Source: Isochrysis galbana
Taxonomy: Eukaryota > Haptophyta > Isochrysidales > Isochrysidaceae
Reading direction: 5' to 3'
NCBI GenBank assembly: GCA_018136815.1
Contig: CM030932.1
Span: 3,336,614-3,400,613, forward strand
DNA: 64,000 bases
The notes beneath the pieces are model-generated. The model was given only the letters and a program-made list of their open reading frames with translations, was not told the DNA's origin and ran no database searches. Shown here in pieces: positions 48,905 to 58,272 of the stretch; position 1 is the stretch's first letter, and every line of letters starts with the position of its first letter. The position numbers were made by a program, and so were the translations under genes.

Positions 48905-49924
48905 CTATTGGCCATGCATTAGAGACCTTTCTTGAATGCTCCTGACAAGTGACGAGTTCGCATGGCACGCCACATCAAGCTGCTTGCACCGCGAAACCAC
49001 CCACCCATTCAGTTCCTCTACCTCTGTCCTCCGCCCAGCGGCCATGTCTTGCTGCATCGAACTCCAATTTCGAGCATTTGCTGCCGCGCAGCTGGTGACA
49101 AAGTCACGCAATTCTGTGTGCGACAGTGCCACTGACGGTGCAAGGAGCGCCGCCAGCTCAGCTATCTCGGCGCACACAGCATCAGCAATTGCTCGCCCAT
49201 CCGTTCGAGCCAATACCTCGCCATTCCTGACATTCCACAACGCAGTGAGAGGGTTTAGGACGGAGTTGGCGGCCAATTTGAGCCACAAACGCTGCTGCGT
49301 CTTGGCCGAATCCTCGACGATTGCACCCAAACCTGCTGCGCCGAAGCTGAGTGCCGCTTGGTGTGCTCTCTCTACATAGTCTTTTGTTAGTACACTGTCA
49401 ACAAGCGACGAGTTCTTGCCACTCAGCAGCGGGCCCACCCACGTCTGCCCATTGCCTGCATGCACGACGTGGTGCTCGCAGATCGGCGTTGACGCCTCCA
49501 CCGGCTTTAGCCACGCTCCATGCGTGGTGGTGGCAGCGAGCACGATTAAGGAAGGCTGAAGTCCTGACCTCTGTAATGTCTCTGCCACAGACAAGGCGCC
49601 GTTGCACATTAGCACGATGACAGCGTCGGGCGCTAGCCTGGGCAGCACGCCCTCGAGTGCACCGGTTGCCGAGTACGCCTTGGTCGCCAGCACAAGCGTT
49701 GAGATCGCCTCGCCTGGCCCGCTAGAGGGCTCAGCGGCCATTTCAACCAGTGGACTGACGCGGCTTTCCCACCCGCATGTGACTCGCCCGAGGAGACGGC
49801 GCGTGCGAGCGGCGGGTGTTGCGTTGCGGAGGAGTAGAGTCGTCGGAATGCCGCTCTCAGCCAGGTGCACCGCCCACAGCGTGCCCAGCGCGCCGCCGCC
49901 CAGCACGTGCACTCGACGCGCCAT
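48905..49924 (-). CDS. panE: 2-dehydropantoate 2-reductase (ketopantoate reductase)
   Basis: From ATG at 49924 the product has 339 residues, usual for the family; the frame is open upstream to 50434 but that part is Pro/Ser-rich, so an N-terminal targeting extension (for instance from MPSVSLCGCES) is possible. The NADPH site VLGGGALG is at 7-14. ATKAY with Lys82 and MCNG with Asn108 follow, and the C-terminal domain has WLKLAANSVLNPLTAL (Lys216, Asn220), the KxxxN catalytic pair. A later helix contains VEELNGWVVSRC. The enzyme reduces ketopantoate to pantoate in pantothenate and CoA synthesis. The gene is intronless and reads toward the copia element. Confidence 0.88.
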   Translation of the reverse strand: MARRVHVLGGGALGTLWAVHLAESGIPTTLLLRNATPAARTRRLLGRVTCGWESRVSPLVEMAAEPSSGPGEAISTLVLATKAYSATGALEGVLPRLAPDAVIVLMCNGALSVAETLQRSGLQPSLIVLAATTTHGAWLKPVEASTPICEHHVVHAGNGQTWVGPLLSGKNSSLVDSVLTKDYVERAHQAALSFGAAGLGAIVEDSAKTQQRLWLKLAANSVLNPLTALWNVRNGEVLARTDGRAIADAVCAEIAELAALLAPSVALSHTELRDFVTSCAAANARNWSSMQQDMAAGRRTEVEELNGWVVSRCKQLDVACHANSSLVRSIQERSLMHGQ

Positions 49925-50763
49925 CGCCGAGCGGAGCTTGAGGGAAGAGGGCTCCGAAAGGAGTTTCCGCGATTCACACCCGCAAAGACTCACCGACGGC
50001 ATATCCGGGGCTCGTAAACTCCCCGCTAGAAAAAAAATCCGAGAAGAACTAGGAATAACTCCAGAGAGACTCGGCGGGGAAGTGGGGGAGGCACTCGCCG
50101 CCGCGCCCGGGATGCTGTGCGGCTGGCATACTTCAGCTGACGCGCACGGCTGAATCGAGCTAGTCCGCCATCCGAGCCTCTCCATAGCTGCCTGTTCAGC
50201 TCCGTTCCTTGGCGGACTGCTTCCCCCCCCCCCCCCCCCCATCCCCCCCTCCCTGGCGCCAGCAGCCATACCGCGCGCTCGCAGGCCCAACTTCAACGCC
50301 ATCCTGGGCTTTCGAGGCAGTGGCACGACGGGAGCAGACGGCAGCAAGAACAGCGCCACGGCGTGCCATGGGAACGCTTGATTCGCATACTCCTGCTTCA
50401 ACGCCATGGCACCGACGGCGAACAGTTGATTCATTCTGCTATTCTCACCTCTTTTGAGTCATCCAACCGCCGATCCTCCGCTGCGTATCTCACACCTCGT
50501 CTCCACCCGGAGGAAGTGGCGCGTTCTCACCCACGCGCACCGAGCATCGCCGAGAAGCACAAAGCACGCACCCGGCAAGCCGCATAGCATATGTTCGGTC
50601 ATCATGCTGCTACCCCCACTTGATGGCGGCTAGCTCGTCGCGTGAGGCTGCTGCCCACGGTTGAGTAGAGCGCTCGCGAACCGGATGGCCCGCCATCTTG
50701 GGAGTTCTACGCCGCCATTCCCGTGCTCTGCGTCGTAGTTCGCACAAGGTGAGCGCAGTCTGC
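49925..50763. other. intergenic / leader region
   Basis: Upstream extension of the ketopantoate reductase frame (49925-50434), probably 5' UTR or targeting sequence, with a C-run at 50222-50240. The 3' flank of the prominin-like gene lies at 50435-50763. No further gene is recognised. Confidence 0.45.
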
Positions 50764-53028
50764 TCACAAGTGCGCCACCATAGTGTCCTTCATGATGAAC
50801 TCGTCTTGCCCTGCTACTGACGCCGAGGAAGGCGAGCGATTCGATGTGCGCAAAACTATTATTCGGGCGGGCAGCGGCTTGGCGGTAGGTGAGGCGCCGC
50901 AGCACATGCGTGAGCGGCAACCCCGAGGACAGCCGGGCTCGTAACCGACGCCGCCATGAACAATCTGCACGGCAATGGCGCTGGGCACGTAGAGGCAGAG
51001 CGCCACGGCGCAGAGCAAGAAGCCGAAGGCACCGAGGGTGTAGCACGTGGACGAGACGCTGGATAGCCTATTGAGCAGAGCGTCCATGCTGTCCGCGACC
51101 CATGCGCACTGCGCGAGCGAGACGAGCTCGTCCAGGGCGCGCCGCATCAGCGCTACAAGCCCCTCGGCAAGGCTGGCGAAGGACGAGCGCACCTTCCCGA
51201 GCGCCAGCAGCAACCGCCCTGCCCCATCGCGTGCGGCCTCTGTCTGCGTGCGCACAACACCAATGGCCTCGCGGACCGATGTGCATGTCGACCGCGCAAT
51301 AGAGCAGTCGCACAGCGCAGTGCACCCGGCAGGCGACGAGCCGCCGTGGGCGAAGAGGTAGGCGGAACACCAAAGGGGATAGCTCTCACCTTCGGCAGGG
51401 CACTCCAGTCCAAAGTCGAAGGGCGTCGCGTTGACCACGGCCTCGTAGGCGTCCGCTGCCGCTACTTCCACGTTGCTGGCGTTGAGACCCGAGGTGAGAT
51501 CGACCTCGGCGAGGGCCGTCTCGAGCGCGGTCATGTTGGACCGGAGGTCGCTGATGGTCCACGGCACGGAGAAGTGCTTGAGCAACGCGTCGAGGAGGCT
51601 TGAGTCGCTCAAGCAAGCGCTCAGCGCCACGCTCACCATCTCGCACAGCGCCACGCCCTCGACTACCTGCAGCCTCCGGCGGGCCGCGCCTGCACTCATC
51701 GAGAAGCCGTCGGCGAGCGCGGCGAGATCGCTCGGCTCGAACGGCAGCTGCAGCGCCGGCGGCGCCGCGGGCATGTGGCCGCAGACGCGTGTGCCGTTGA
51801 AAACCTCCACAAAGTCGGCGGGGAGCGTGCGGGCCAGGGCGATGCTATCCCGTGAGACGGCGGCTGTGCCCAGCGCGATGGAGCCCAAGACAAGAAAGAC
51901 GACGGCCACAAGGCCGAGCAATACCCACGAGGCACCCAGCCACTGCACGCCGAAGCCGGCGCAGCAGCAGCGCTGCTTGTCATGCGAGAGCGCCATCCCG
52001 GGCGCCGTGCAGCAGGCAACGGGAAGGAAGAGCAGTGGCAGGAGAAAAAGCACTAGCCCAAGAACCAAGCCGGCCCTGTTAACGTCAGGCCATGCGTTGG
52101 GATCATTCGGGTCAGCTGGAAGCAGGTAGTTTACATACTCCCCGGCCATCTTGTCCGCTGCATCAAGGCCGTTGAGCACGTCACGGAGCCCGTCGGCCAG
52201 CATGAGCAGGCCTTCCCGCCCCTCCTCGAGCGTGCCGTGGATCTTGTCAACGGCTTCACTTGTCATTTCGAGCGCAGCAGGCGCGGTGGATGCGATGGCA
52301 TCGCACGCCTCGCGCGCAGCTGAAATGAGCGAGACGAGAGTGTCGGCGCTCGACGGCTGGCCTGCAGCGACGAGCTCGGCGGCGAGCTCGGCTGCGGCGT
52401 CGGCTGCCAAAAAGACGGCCTTACAGGTCTCATTGGCGCCGGAGTTGAGCTCGTGCATGTCGAGCCCAAACCTATCAGCCTGTGCATCGACCACGTAGGA
52501 CGTAGCTTGGAGGCTGGCGAGTGTCACGTTGGCGCGGCCGGCGACAGAAGCACTCTCCTCGATTACGTCGGCGACGCTGCAAGCTGACAGCTCTGTCGCA
52601 TTTCCCAAGTCCTCAAAGATGGCGATGGCGACCACTGAGGCTGCTAGCGCAGCAAAGATGGCGATTGGGAAGCCGACGTTGGAGAGGCGCCTCGTACGGC
52701 CGAGCGGCCCGAACTCGTCGGGCGCGCAGCAGCGGTGCGCCCTGCAGCGCGAGATCCAGAGCGGGAGGCAGCAGACGAGCAGCCCAAGCGCGACGAGAAG
52801 CGTCGGCGCGATGACAATGGCGAGCGACCAGCCGTACTCTCGGGCCACCTGCTCGAGCTGGGCTTCCTGCGGCTCCTTCTGCGCGAGCGAGAGCGAGAGG
52901 AGGGCGCCGAGCGTGTGTTCACGCGTGCCGAGTGCCGAGGTCGCGAGCGAGCCGAAGCGCAGCGGTGCTGCCGGACACACTGCATCCGCCCACGAGCGCA
53001 GACTAGAGGAGCGGCCGCCACTCGCCAT
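50764..53028 (-). CDS. prominin-like five-span membrane protein
   Basis: A 754-residue intronless frame. Hydrophobic spans lie at about 68-92, 118-138, 318-341, 363-388 and 664-690. The segments between the second and third spans and between the fourth and fifth are long, acidic and hold several N-glycosylation sites (NATE, NVTL, NGTR, NMTA, NASN) and paired Cys. A Cys-rich cytosolic loop follows the third span. This is the five-span, two-large-loop layout of prominins (CD133 family), which mark membrane protrusions and bind cholesterol. The order of loops and the Cys placement support the call; sequence identity is too low to be sure by eye. The C-terminus is a 60-residue cytoplasmic tail. 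Tweety-like proteins are an alternative. Confidence 0.6.
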   Translation of the reverse strand: MASGGRSSSLRSWADAVCPAAPLRFGSLATSALGTREHTLGALLSLSLAQKEPQEAQLEQVAREYGWSLAIVIAPTLLVALGLLVCCLPLWISRCRAHRCCAPDEFGPLGRTRRLSNVGFPIAIFAALAASVVAIAIFEDLGNATELSACSVADVIEESASVAGRANVTLASLQATSYVVDAQADRFGLDMHELNSGANETCKAVFLAADAAAELAAELVAAGQPSSADTLVSLISAAREACDAIASTAPAALEMTSEAVDKIHGTLEEGREGLLMLADGLRDVLNGLDAADKMAGEYVNYLLPADPNDPNAWPDVNRAGLVLGLVLFLLPLLFLPVACCTAPGMALSHDKQRCCCAGFGVQWLGASWVLLGLVAVVFLVLGSIALGTAAVSRDSIALARTLPADFVEVFNGTRVCGHMPAAPPALQLPFEPSDLAALADGFSMSAGAARRRLQVVEGVALCEMVSVALSACLSDSSLLDALLKHFSVPWTISDLRSNMTALETALAEVDLTSGLNASNVEVAAADAYEAVVNATPFDFGLECPAEGESYPLWCSAYLFAHGGSSPAGCTALCDCSIARSTCTSVREAIGVVRTQTEAARDGAGRLLLALGKVRSSFASLAEGLVALMRRALDELVSLAQCAWVADSMDALLNRLSSVSSTCYTLGAFGFLLCAVALCLYVPSAIAVQIVHGGVGYEPGCPRGCRSRMCCGASPTAKPLPARIIVLRTSNRSPSSASVAGQDEFIMKDTMVAHL

Positions 53029-53316
53029 TGGAGAGAGATAGATGGGGAGAGGGAGGGAGAGGGAGGGAGGGAGGGAGAGGGAGGGAGGGAGAGGGAGGGA
53101 CGGTTGGGGGAATCAAAGGAGGGAGAGGGAGAGAGGGGAATCGGTTGGGGCTGGTAGTGGAGGGGATCGAGAGGGAAAGGGCGGGAGGGGGGGTTAAAGA
53201 GAGAGAGAGACGAGAAGGGAAGGGAGCGAGCGTCAGGGGAAGGGTGGACGGCTTTCTTTTCCTTTTGCGGAGGGCTCTCACCGAGGGCGTGCGCTAAGAG
53301 AGCGAGCGAGCGAGCG

Positions 53317-53355
<39 letters not shown>

Positions 53356-54111
53356 CGTTCGCTCGCTACTTTTATATTTCACCTCTACTTCTTTCTTCTT
53401 CTTCCCTCCTCTCACTCTCTGCTGCTTGCCCGTCCTCGCCCGCCGGCCAAGTAACATCATCATCACCTATTTCTCTCCTCCCCCTCACCACACTCCACCG
53501 TCTGAGAAGTCATCCCACGGTCATCCTTCTATGGAAAGAGAGAGAGAAAGATAAGTATGTGGAGAGAGTTAGAGGAGGAGGGGTACAGGAGAACACAAGA
53601 AGAGGAGAGAGAGACCAGGATAGAGAGAGGGAATCTTCCTGACAAATATATACAGGGAGAGGGCAAAGAAATCTGGGACCCACAGGAGCGCCAAGCAAGG
53701 CGTCAGTCAGTCGGGCGGCGGCCGCGAGGAGAAGTGCAAACTAACTTCGTGGCGGCGGGCCCAATTCCGTCCTGGAGTTGGTAGAGCGCGTGGGGCAGCC
53801 GTAGGAGTAGGCAGGCCCACACCGAAAAAAAAATCCATCTGAAGCTTCGAGGGTTCAGAGCTAACACCTACTACTAGACCCGTAACCTTTCGACACCGCC
53901 CTTCCTCCGCATCTTTACCTTCCCCCCCTCATTCCTTTTTCTTTGGTTTCGGGGGGGTGGCCAAGGTGCGCTACCATGGGCTCGGTTTGGGTTTGGAGTT
54001 TGGAAACGGTTTGGAGTGTGTGTGCGTGTTCTTGGCAGGTTGGTGGTTGGCTCCGGCTCCGGCCAGAATTTCGAGGTTTTTTTAATAATTTGAGTGGATC
54101 TATAAAAACTA
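53029..54111. other. leader of prominin-like gene and intergenic DNA
   Basis: G/GA-rich leader (53030-53180), a GCGA/GA microsatellite at 53300-53351, and CT-rich DNA. The frame at 53557-53784 is low-complexity. No gene is recognised. Confidence 0.5.
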
Positions 54112-54945
54112 CTCCTTAATAATATTAATATTCTCGCCGCGCGCGCGACCCTGCACAACTAGTTAGTAGCCGCGCCCGCGTCCCTTGTCACTCCATCACG
54201 CTTGCCTTGCCTTGCGGCTCGCCCCCTCGTGCTCTACCTAGGGGCTCAGTGTGTGGGGTTTCCAGTGGCAGGCGGCGTGTACCGATCCCCGATGGTCTAG
54301 TCTCCGGCTTCCTCTTGCGCCATCGGGCTATCGGTCGTTTCTTGAGTCTTCCGTGATTGTTGCCGTGTCAGGTCATTGGGGCTGAGTTAACTTCGGGGGA
54401 GGAGAATCGCACCATTTTCTGGCGAAGATTTTCGTGGCGGCAGGTGGCCCCCCCGGGAGTTTTGTTGTGGGCTTTGGAAAATGGTCAAAAAATGTCAACC
54501 CCCCTAATTGGTACTTAAAAAGCCCTGTTTGACCGCCCTACGTGTCGTCGGCAAACTGGCTGATTTTTAGGCTTTAGCCGTTCAGGTCTAATCCTCCATT
54601 TATATTTATGTCCTCAACCCCATTATAGCGCGAGTGATTGCTTCCGTAGTGAGAAGGAAGGTGAGTGGGGATAGCAGGCAACCTTGCGCGGCATGCCGCT
54701 ACCCACGGTGAAAGGGTAGCTTCCTCCGCCGTTGGTCTTGATTGTTCGTGTCGGTCGGACGTCTTCGCTCGTGAGTGCTTTCGCGCTAGCATCTGAAAGT
54801 TTGGCCCAAAGTTGAGTAGTGAGTAGTTTAAGTTTAAGGGCGAGGTGCAAGGCAGGAGGAGCGGAGTGGGAAGGGGAGCGGGCGTGGCTACGAGGTATAC
54901 GTCCAGGGCCGCGCGCGTGGTGAGAGTATTAAGAAGTTTTTTTTT
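54112..54945. mobile_element. two LINE pieces, head to head
   Basis: Minus-strand piece: 3' UTR with the family end at 54112-54345 (ttctcgccgcgcgcgcgacc) and, at about 54570-54850, a reverse transcriptase scrap: PFTVGSGMP in one frame and QGCLLSPLTFLLTTEAITRA in the next (the GMPQGxxLSP box). Plus-strand piece: 54848-54945, a LINE 3' end reading gggcgtggctacg, ggccgcgcgcgtggtgag, attaagaag and nine T. The head-to-head layout may come from twin priming or from two separate insertions. The coding piece has at least one frameshift. Confidence 0.65.
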
Positions 54946-55411
54946 CACAAGAGTATCATTCATAACGGCTGCCACCATCACCCCTATAGGAACGGACGAC
55001 GAATAAGTAAGCTAGAGGCTAGAATAAGCAGCACACCACGAGCAGTAGTGGAATACACCTGAGGCACCGCGACAGCACCATAGGCCGCCGTCAGCGCGCT
55101 CGACTTAGATCGAGTCGCATCACTACCGTGGTGCTGATAATCATCCAAATCATCATCTTCCTAAACAGATTTCCATCGTTTGCAAATCATCTTGTCGCAT
55201 GGCGAATACGTCTAGAAACCAAAATGGAACAGCACCCACCAACCAAGGGCAGCATTACGTCTGATGAGCTTAGAATGCATGCATAAAGCCCATCGCAGAT
55301 CCAGGAGATGGTGTATGCGCGCGCACATGCGCATGGGTATGAAGCGAGGCACGACCACGAGTGAAGAGTGTTCGGGCCGGGGCGGATGGCTTCTCCATGC
55401 CACTACCCAAT
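54946..55411. other. intergenic, 3' flank of the ankyrin gene
   Basis: Nothing is recognised. Short frames on both strands lack signatures. It contains the 3' UTR of the ankyrin gene at 55412. Confidence 0.4.
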
Positions 55412-56011
55412 TCATTCTGCACCGCCCTTTGCCGCCATCTGTTCGCGCAGCCATACAGCCACCTCACCGCAGCCATTAGACTCGGCCTTGTCAGCGGCTG
55501 TGTCCCCCGAATGATTGGTGTGGTCGAGTCTAGCCCCATATTGTACTAGGAGCTTGCATGCCTCCAAGTGGCCTGACTCTGCCGCACCTATCAGTGGGCT
55601 GTCGTCATCGCAATCGCCAAAGTTGACATCGGCGCCCTTCTCGACGAGCAATTTGATCGTACTCAAGTGGCCATTGTCAGCTGCCTGCTTGATTGCTGTG
55701 GTCTTGCACGAATTGTACGTGTGGATGTCGGCTCCAGCGTCCAGCAACACGGCGATGGTTTTATCCTTGCCATTGAGCGCTGCTAGCAACAAGGCGGAGT
55801 CACCATCGGAGTCCTTGAAATTCACTGCCTCAAGGACGTCGCCAGGCGTCGTTGGTCCTTTCAGGGAGCCACGGTAGCCGCACCCTTCAAGGTTGAGCGG
55901 CTGATTGGGGTCAGCAACTCGTTCTAGGATGATCTTTAACGATGACTCTTGCCCTGCTTGCGCTGCAGACGTCAGGGGCGAGAGCATCCCTTTGTCGAGC
56001 GTCGCCGGCCC
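55412..56011 (-). CDS. ankyrin-repeat protein, 5' part lost in gap
   Basis: About 200 residues are readable before the 100-N gap; the first Met in the readable part is at 55987 (MLSPLTSAAQAGQESSLKII). Ankyrin repeats follow: SALLLAALNGKDKTIAVLLD, TTAIKQAADNGHLSTIKLLV, EKGADVNFGD, SPLIGAAESGHLEACKLLV, and a final DTAADKAESNGCGEVAVWL. The C-terminus is REQMAAKGGAE. Ankyrin repeats mediate protein contacts; no other domain is visible. Whether more repeats or a catalytic domain lies beyond the gap is unknown. The sequence on the far side of the gap is Rep-A, so the gap may hide a retroposon insertion into the gene. Confidence 0.85.
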   Translation of the reverse strand, partial: GPATLDKGMLSPLTSAAQAGQESSLKIILERVADPNQPLNLEGCGYRGSLKGPTTPGDVLEAVNFKDSDGDSALLLAALNGKDKTIAVLLDAGADIHTYNSCKTTAIKQAADNGHLSTIKLLVEKGADVNFGDCDDDSPLIGAAESGHLEACKLLVQYGARLDHTNHSGDTAADKAESNGCGEVAVWLREQMAAKGGAE

Positions 56012-56111
56012 NNNNNNNNNNNNNNNNNNNNNNNNNNNNNNNNNNNNNNNNNNNNNNNNNNNNNNNNNNNNNNNNNNNNNNNNNNNNNNNNNNNNNNNNN
56101 NNNNNNNNNNN
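56012..56111. other. assembly gap, 100 N
   Basis: Exactly 100 N, between the ankyrin exon and a Rep-A copy. Confidence 0.95.
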
Positions 56112-56870
56112 ACTCCCACGCCCTGCGTGGGCCTGCCCTCGAGCTGACCCCCCCCCCTTCCCTGGTCGCCAGGCAGACAGATGCCTCTGGGCGGCTCCCA
56201 TGGCCAGCGAGGCAAGCGTGGGAGAGGCAGGGGGGGCCAGGGGCTGAGCCCTAGCCTCCACTGCCCCCTGAGCTGCCCTTGCTGGCCCTCTGGGAGCTCC
56301 CAAAGGCCCTCTGAGAGCAGGCCGTGGCGCGCCGCATGGCGACGCGCCGCAGGGAGAGGGGTGGAGGAGAATGGAGAGGGGGAGAGGGGGGATTTGCACC
56401 CCCCCCGATGGAGTGCGGTAAGAAACGGGCCCCGTTTGCGTTAGCAAACGGGCGAAGGGGGGCGGCTGGCGACAGGAGGGGGAGAAGAAGGGAGTGGCTC
56501 AAGACGTCCCTGTGGCAGGTATAGGGGGGCGCAGTCATTTATTTCTTCGAGGACTGCTCGCGGCGCGAGCTGTAAGGGCCGTTCCGCTTCTCGACGAGAG
56601 GTCCCTCCCCCCCCCCCCGGTGCTTTTTCCCGGAGAGTCGGCCGGCGTCGACCGGTCCGCCTCAATGGGTTTTCCCCCATTTTAACTTGTGGGGAGTTAG
56701 AATGGGAGCCGGGGGCATGCGAGGGGGGAGATTTGGAGGGGTGCATAGGAGTATGTATCTGTGTCAACAGCACGCGCCAAGGTGTACGGGCAGGTGCGCT
56801 GAGGGCTGTCGTGTTGGTACCGGGCTAGTGGGAGTAGTGGTACTAACGCTCAGATGTTTTATTATATACT
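56112..56870 (+). repeat. Rep-A retroposon, near complete
   Basis: It shares the whole order of phrases with the minus strand of 37152-37980: ctggtcgccaggcagaca, ccccctgagctgcc, gcgcgccgcatggcgacgcg, ttgcgttagcaaacggg, acttgtggggagtta, gtgcgctgagggc, gtagtgggagtagtggtac and ctaacgctcag. It ends in ttttattata. The antisense frame starting MGENPLRRTGRRRPTLREKA is broken by C-run length changes. The 5' end is in the gap. Confidence 0.85.
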
Positions 56871-57437
56871 ATGGATTTCTATGACTATTATCACTGTATC
56901 ATATATCGCTTCATCTCGCCTGCTCGCCTGCAAGACTCGCTCCCACTCCTCATGTGGGGCGCGCGCAAATGGAAATGGAAATGGCGTTGTGAATTGTCGG
57001 AAGAAACAAGAAACACATCCAAAGGGGAAAGAAAACCGACAGTAGGCAAGTCGCGATATCATGCAACTCAATCCACGCAAAAGAGGAGATCACGAGAATT
57101 ATCACTGCTCTTCTCGATGTCTTTGAGAGCGGGTGGAATGAACAAGGCGGCCGTGAGCTGCGTGAAGCCCGGTAGGTCTCGTCAGCGGAGCGGAGCGCGA
57201 TGCCGCATGCCCCTGCCACCGCCTCTAGTCTATATTGCGCCCCTACATCCTCCTCTCCCGTCTACCTTTGTTGCTTGCCATAGCTCAAAACGGTCTTCCC
57301 ACTTTCGTGTTGTATGCTCCTTCCCAATTTCTCAGTGCACCGCAGAGGGAGACGCCATGTACCAGTGGCAGCGACCGGCGACGCATATGCCACGAACACA
57401 CACGCGTTCGGCAACAAGTAGCACATCCGGAGTCTCC
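56871..57437. other. intergenic, 3' flank of the RIIa-domain gene
   Basis: No gene is recognised. The long plus-strand frame from 56871 is the complement of the gene at 57438-57856 plus unrelated DNA. Confidence 0.4.
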
Positions 57438-57856
57438 TCACGTCTGGTTGAGTTTTTTCTGGAAGAACGCATGCGCCCATCTGTACATGTCCTCCGGTGC
57501 TGGCTGCATAGTGATGGAGCAGGCGGACGCAGGGTGAGAGAGCGGTCGCCCGACAAGTTTGATGTTGATAGAGGCCGCCCGAACGCGTGCGCGCACCCTG
57601 TCTCGGATCGCCTGCTTTGTCATCTCCTTCACCACGTCCTCAAGCGAAGTGGGAACCTCGATCTGGTCAGCGTGGAAGAGCGGGCCAGGCAACTCTGGGT
57701 CGTACGCTGCGTCCTTCCATGCGCCTGCGTGGCGGGCGGCGCACGTGAGCGGCGGAAGGCGTGGGAGGTGCGAGGCGGAAGCGCACCGGTGTAAGGCGGC
57801 ACGCCCTTGTAGTTGGGGTTGGCGAGTGTGGCGAGGGGCACGGGAGGCGCCGACAT
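57438..57856 (-). CDS. 87-residue RIIa-type dimerisation/docking protein, three exons
   Basis: Exons 57787-57856, 57597-57724 and 57438-57503 join in phase 1 (CCG/GTGCGC to CACGCAG/GCGC) and phase 0 (AGG/GTGCGC to ATGCAG/CCA). The second intron is only 93 nt. The start is MSAPPVPLATLANPNYKGVP; the first joint gives YTGAWKDAAYDPELPGPL. The C-terminal half reads VPTSLEDVVKEMTKQAIRD, then PAPEDMYRWAHAFFQKK: the P-x2-L-x2-hydrophobic-L-K-x-x-T-K-x-x-[IL]-R ... W-x-x-x-[YF]-F pattern of RIIa/ropporin-type (R2D2) domains. Such small proteins dimerise and dock AKAP-like helices in axonemes, so a flagellar role is likely. The exact family member is not identified. Confidence 0.75.
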
Positions 57857-58272
57857 CGCGGAAACGGCGGCCCGAACGCGTCTCTAACTTCTAAGATGGC
57901 TTGAAGTAGTGTGGTCAACTATCAACTATCACCGGACTCCCACAGGCTCGACATGGCCTGTAGGCTGTGCGGCCTGAGGGAGGTCACCGCGCCGAGAGGT
58001 GGCGACCCGGTGGGACCCGACGGCGCCCCCCCCCCCCGCGTTACTGCCACCTTAAAAAAGATAGGGTCCTTCATGGTTCATGGAGCGCGCGTCGCTCCCC
58101 GGTAACCAGTAACGTCACCTGGCCAAATGGCAAATGGGCCGGAGTGCCCAACTTTCGAACGCGACCAGGCGCGCTTCCGGCGCTTTCTCGGTCATCCCCT
58201 GAGGTAGAATGCCCCACCAGACACCATATATATCCAAAGATGCCGCCCTAGTAGTAGTAGGGAGTAGGGCAA
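57857..58272. other. intergenic, with first copy of a 65-bp direct repeat
   Basis: 58111-58175 is repeated at 59556-59629, flanking the LINE/Rep-E block. At 58077 a second ATGGAGCGCGC phrase occurs without a hairpin. No gene is recognised. Confidence 0.4.

Noticed and set aside
52529..53041. Plus-strand 170-codon frame opposite the prominin-like gene
   Set aside because: It is a GC-driven shadow of the minus-strand gene without its own signature.
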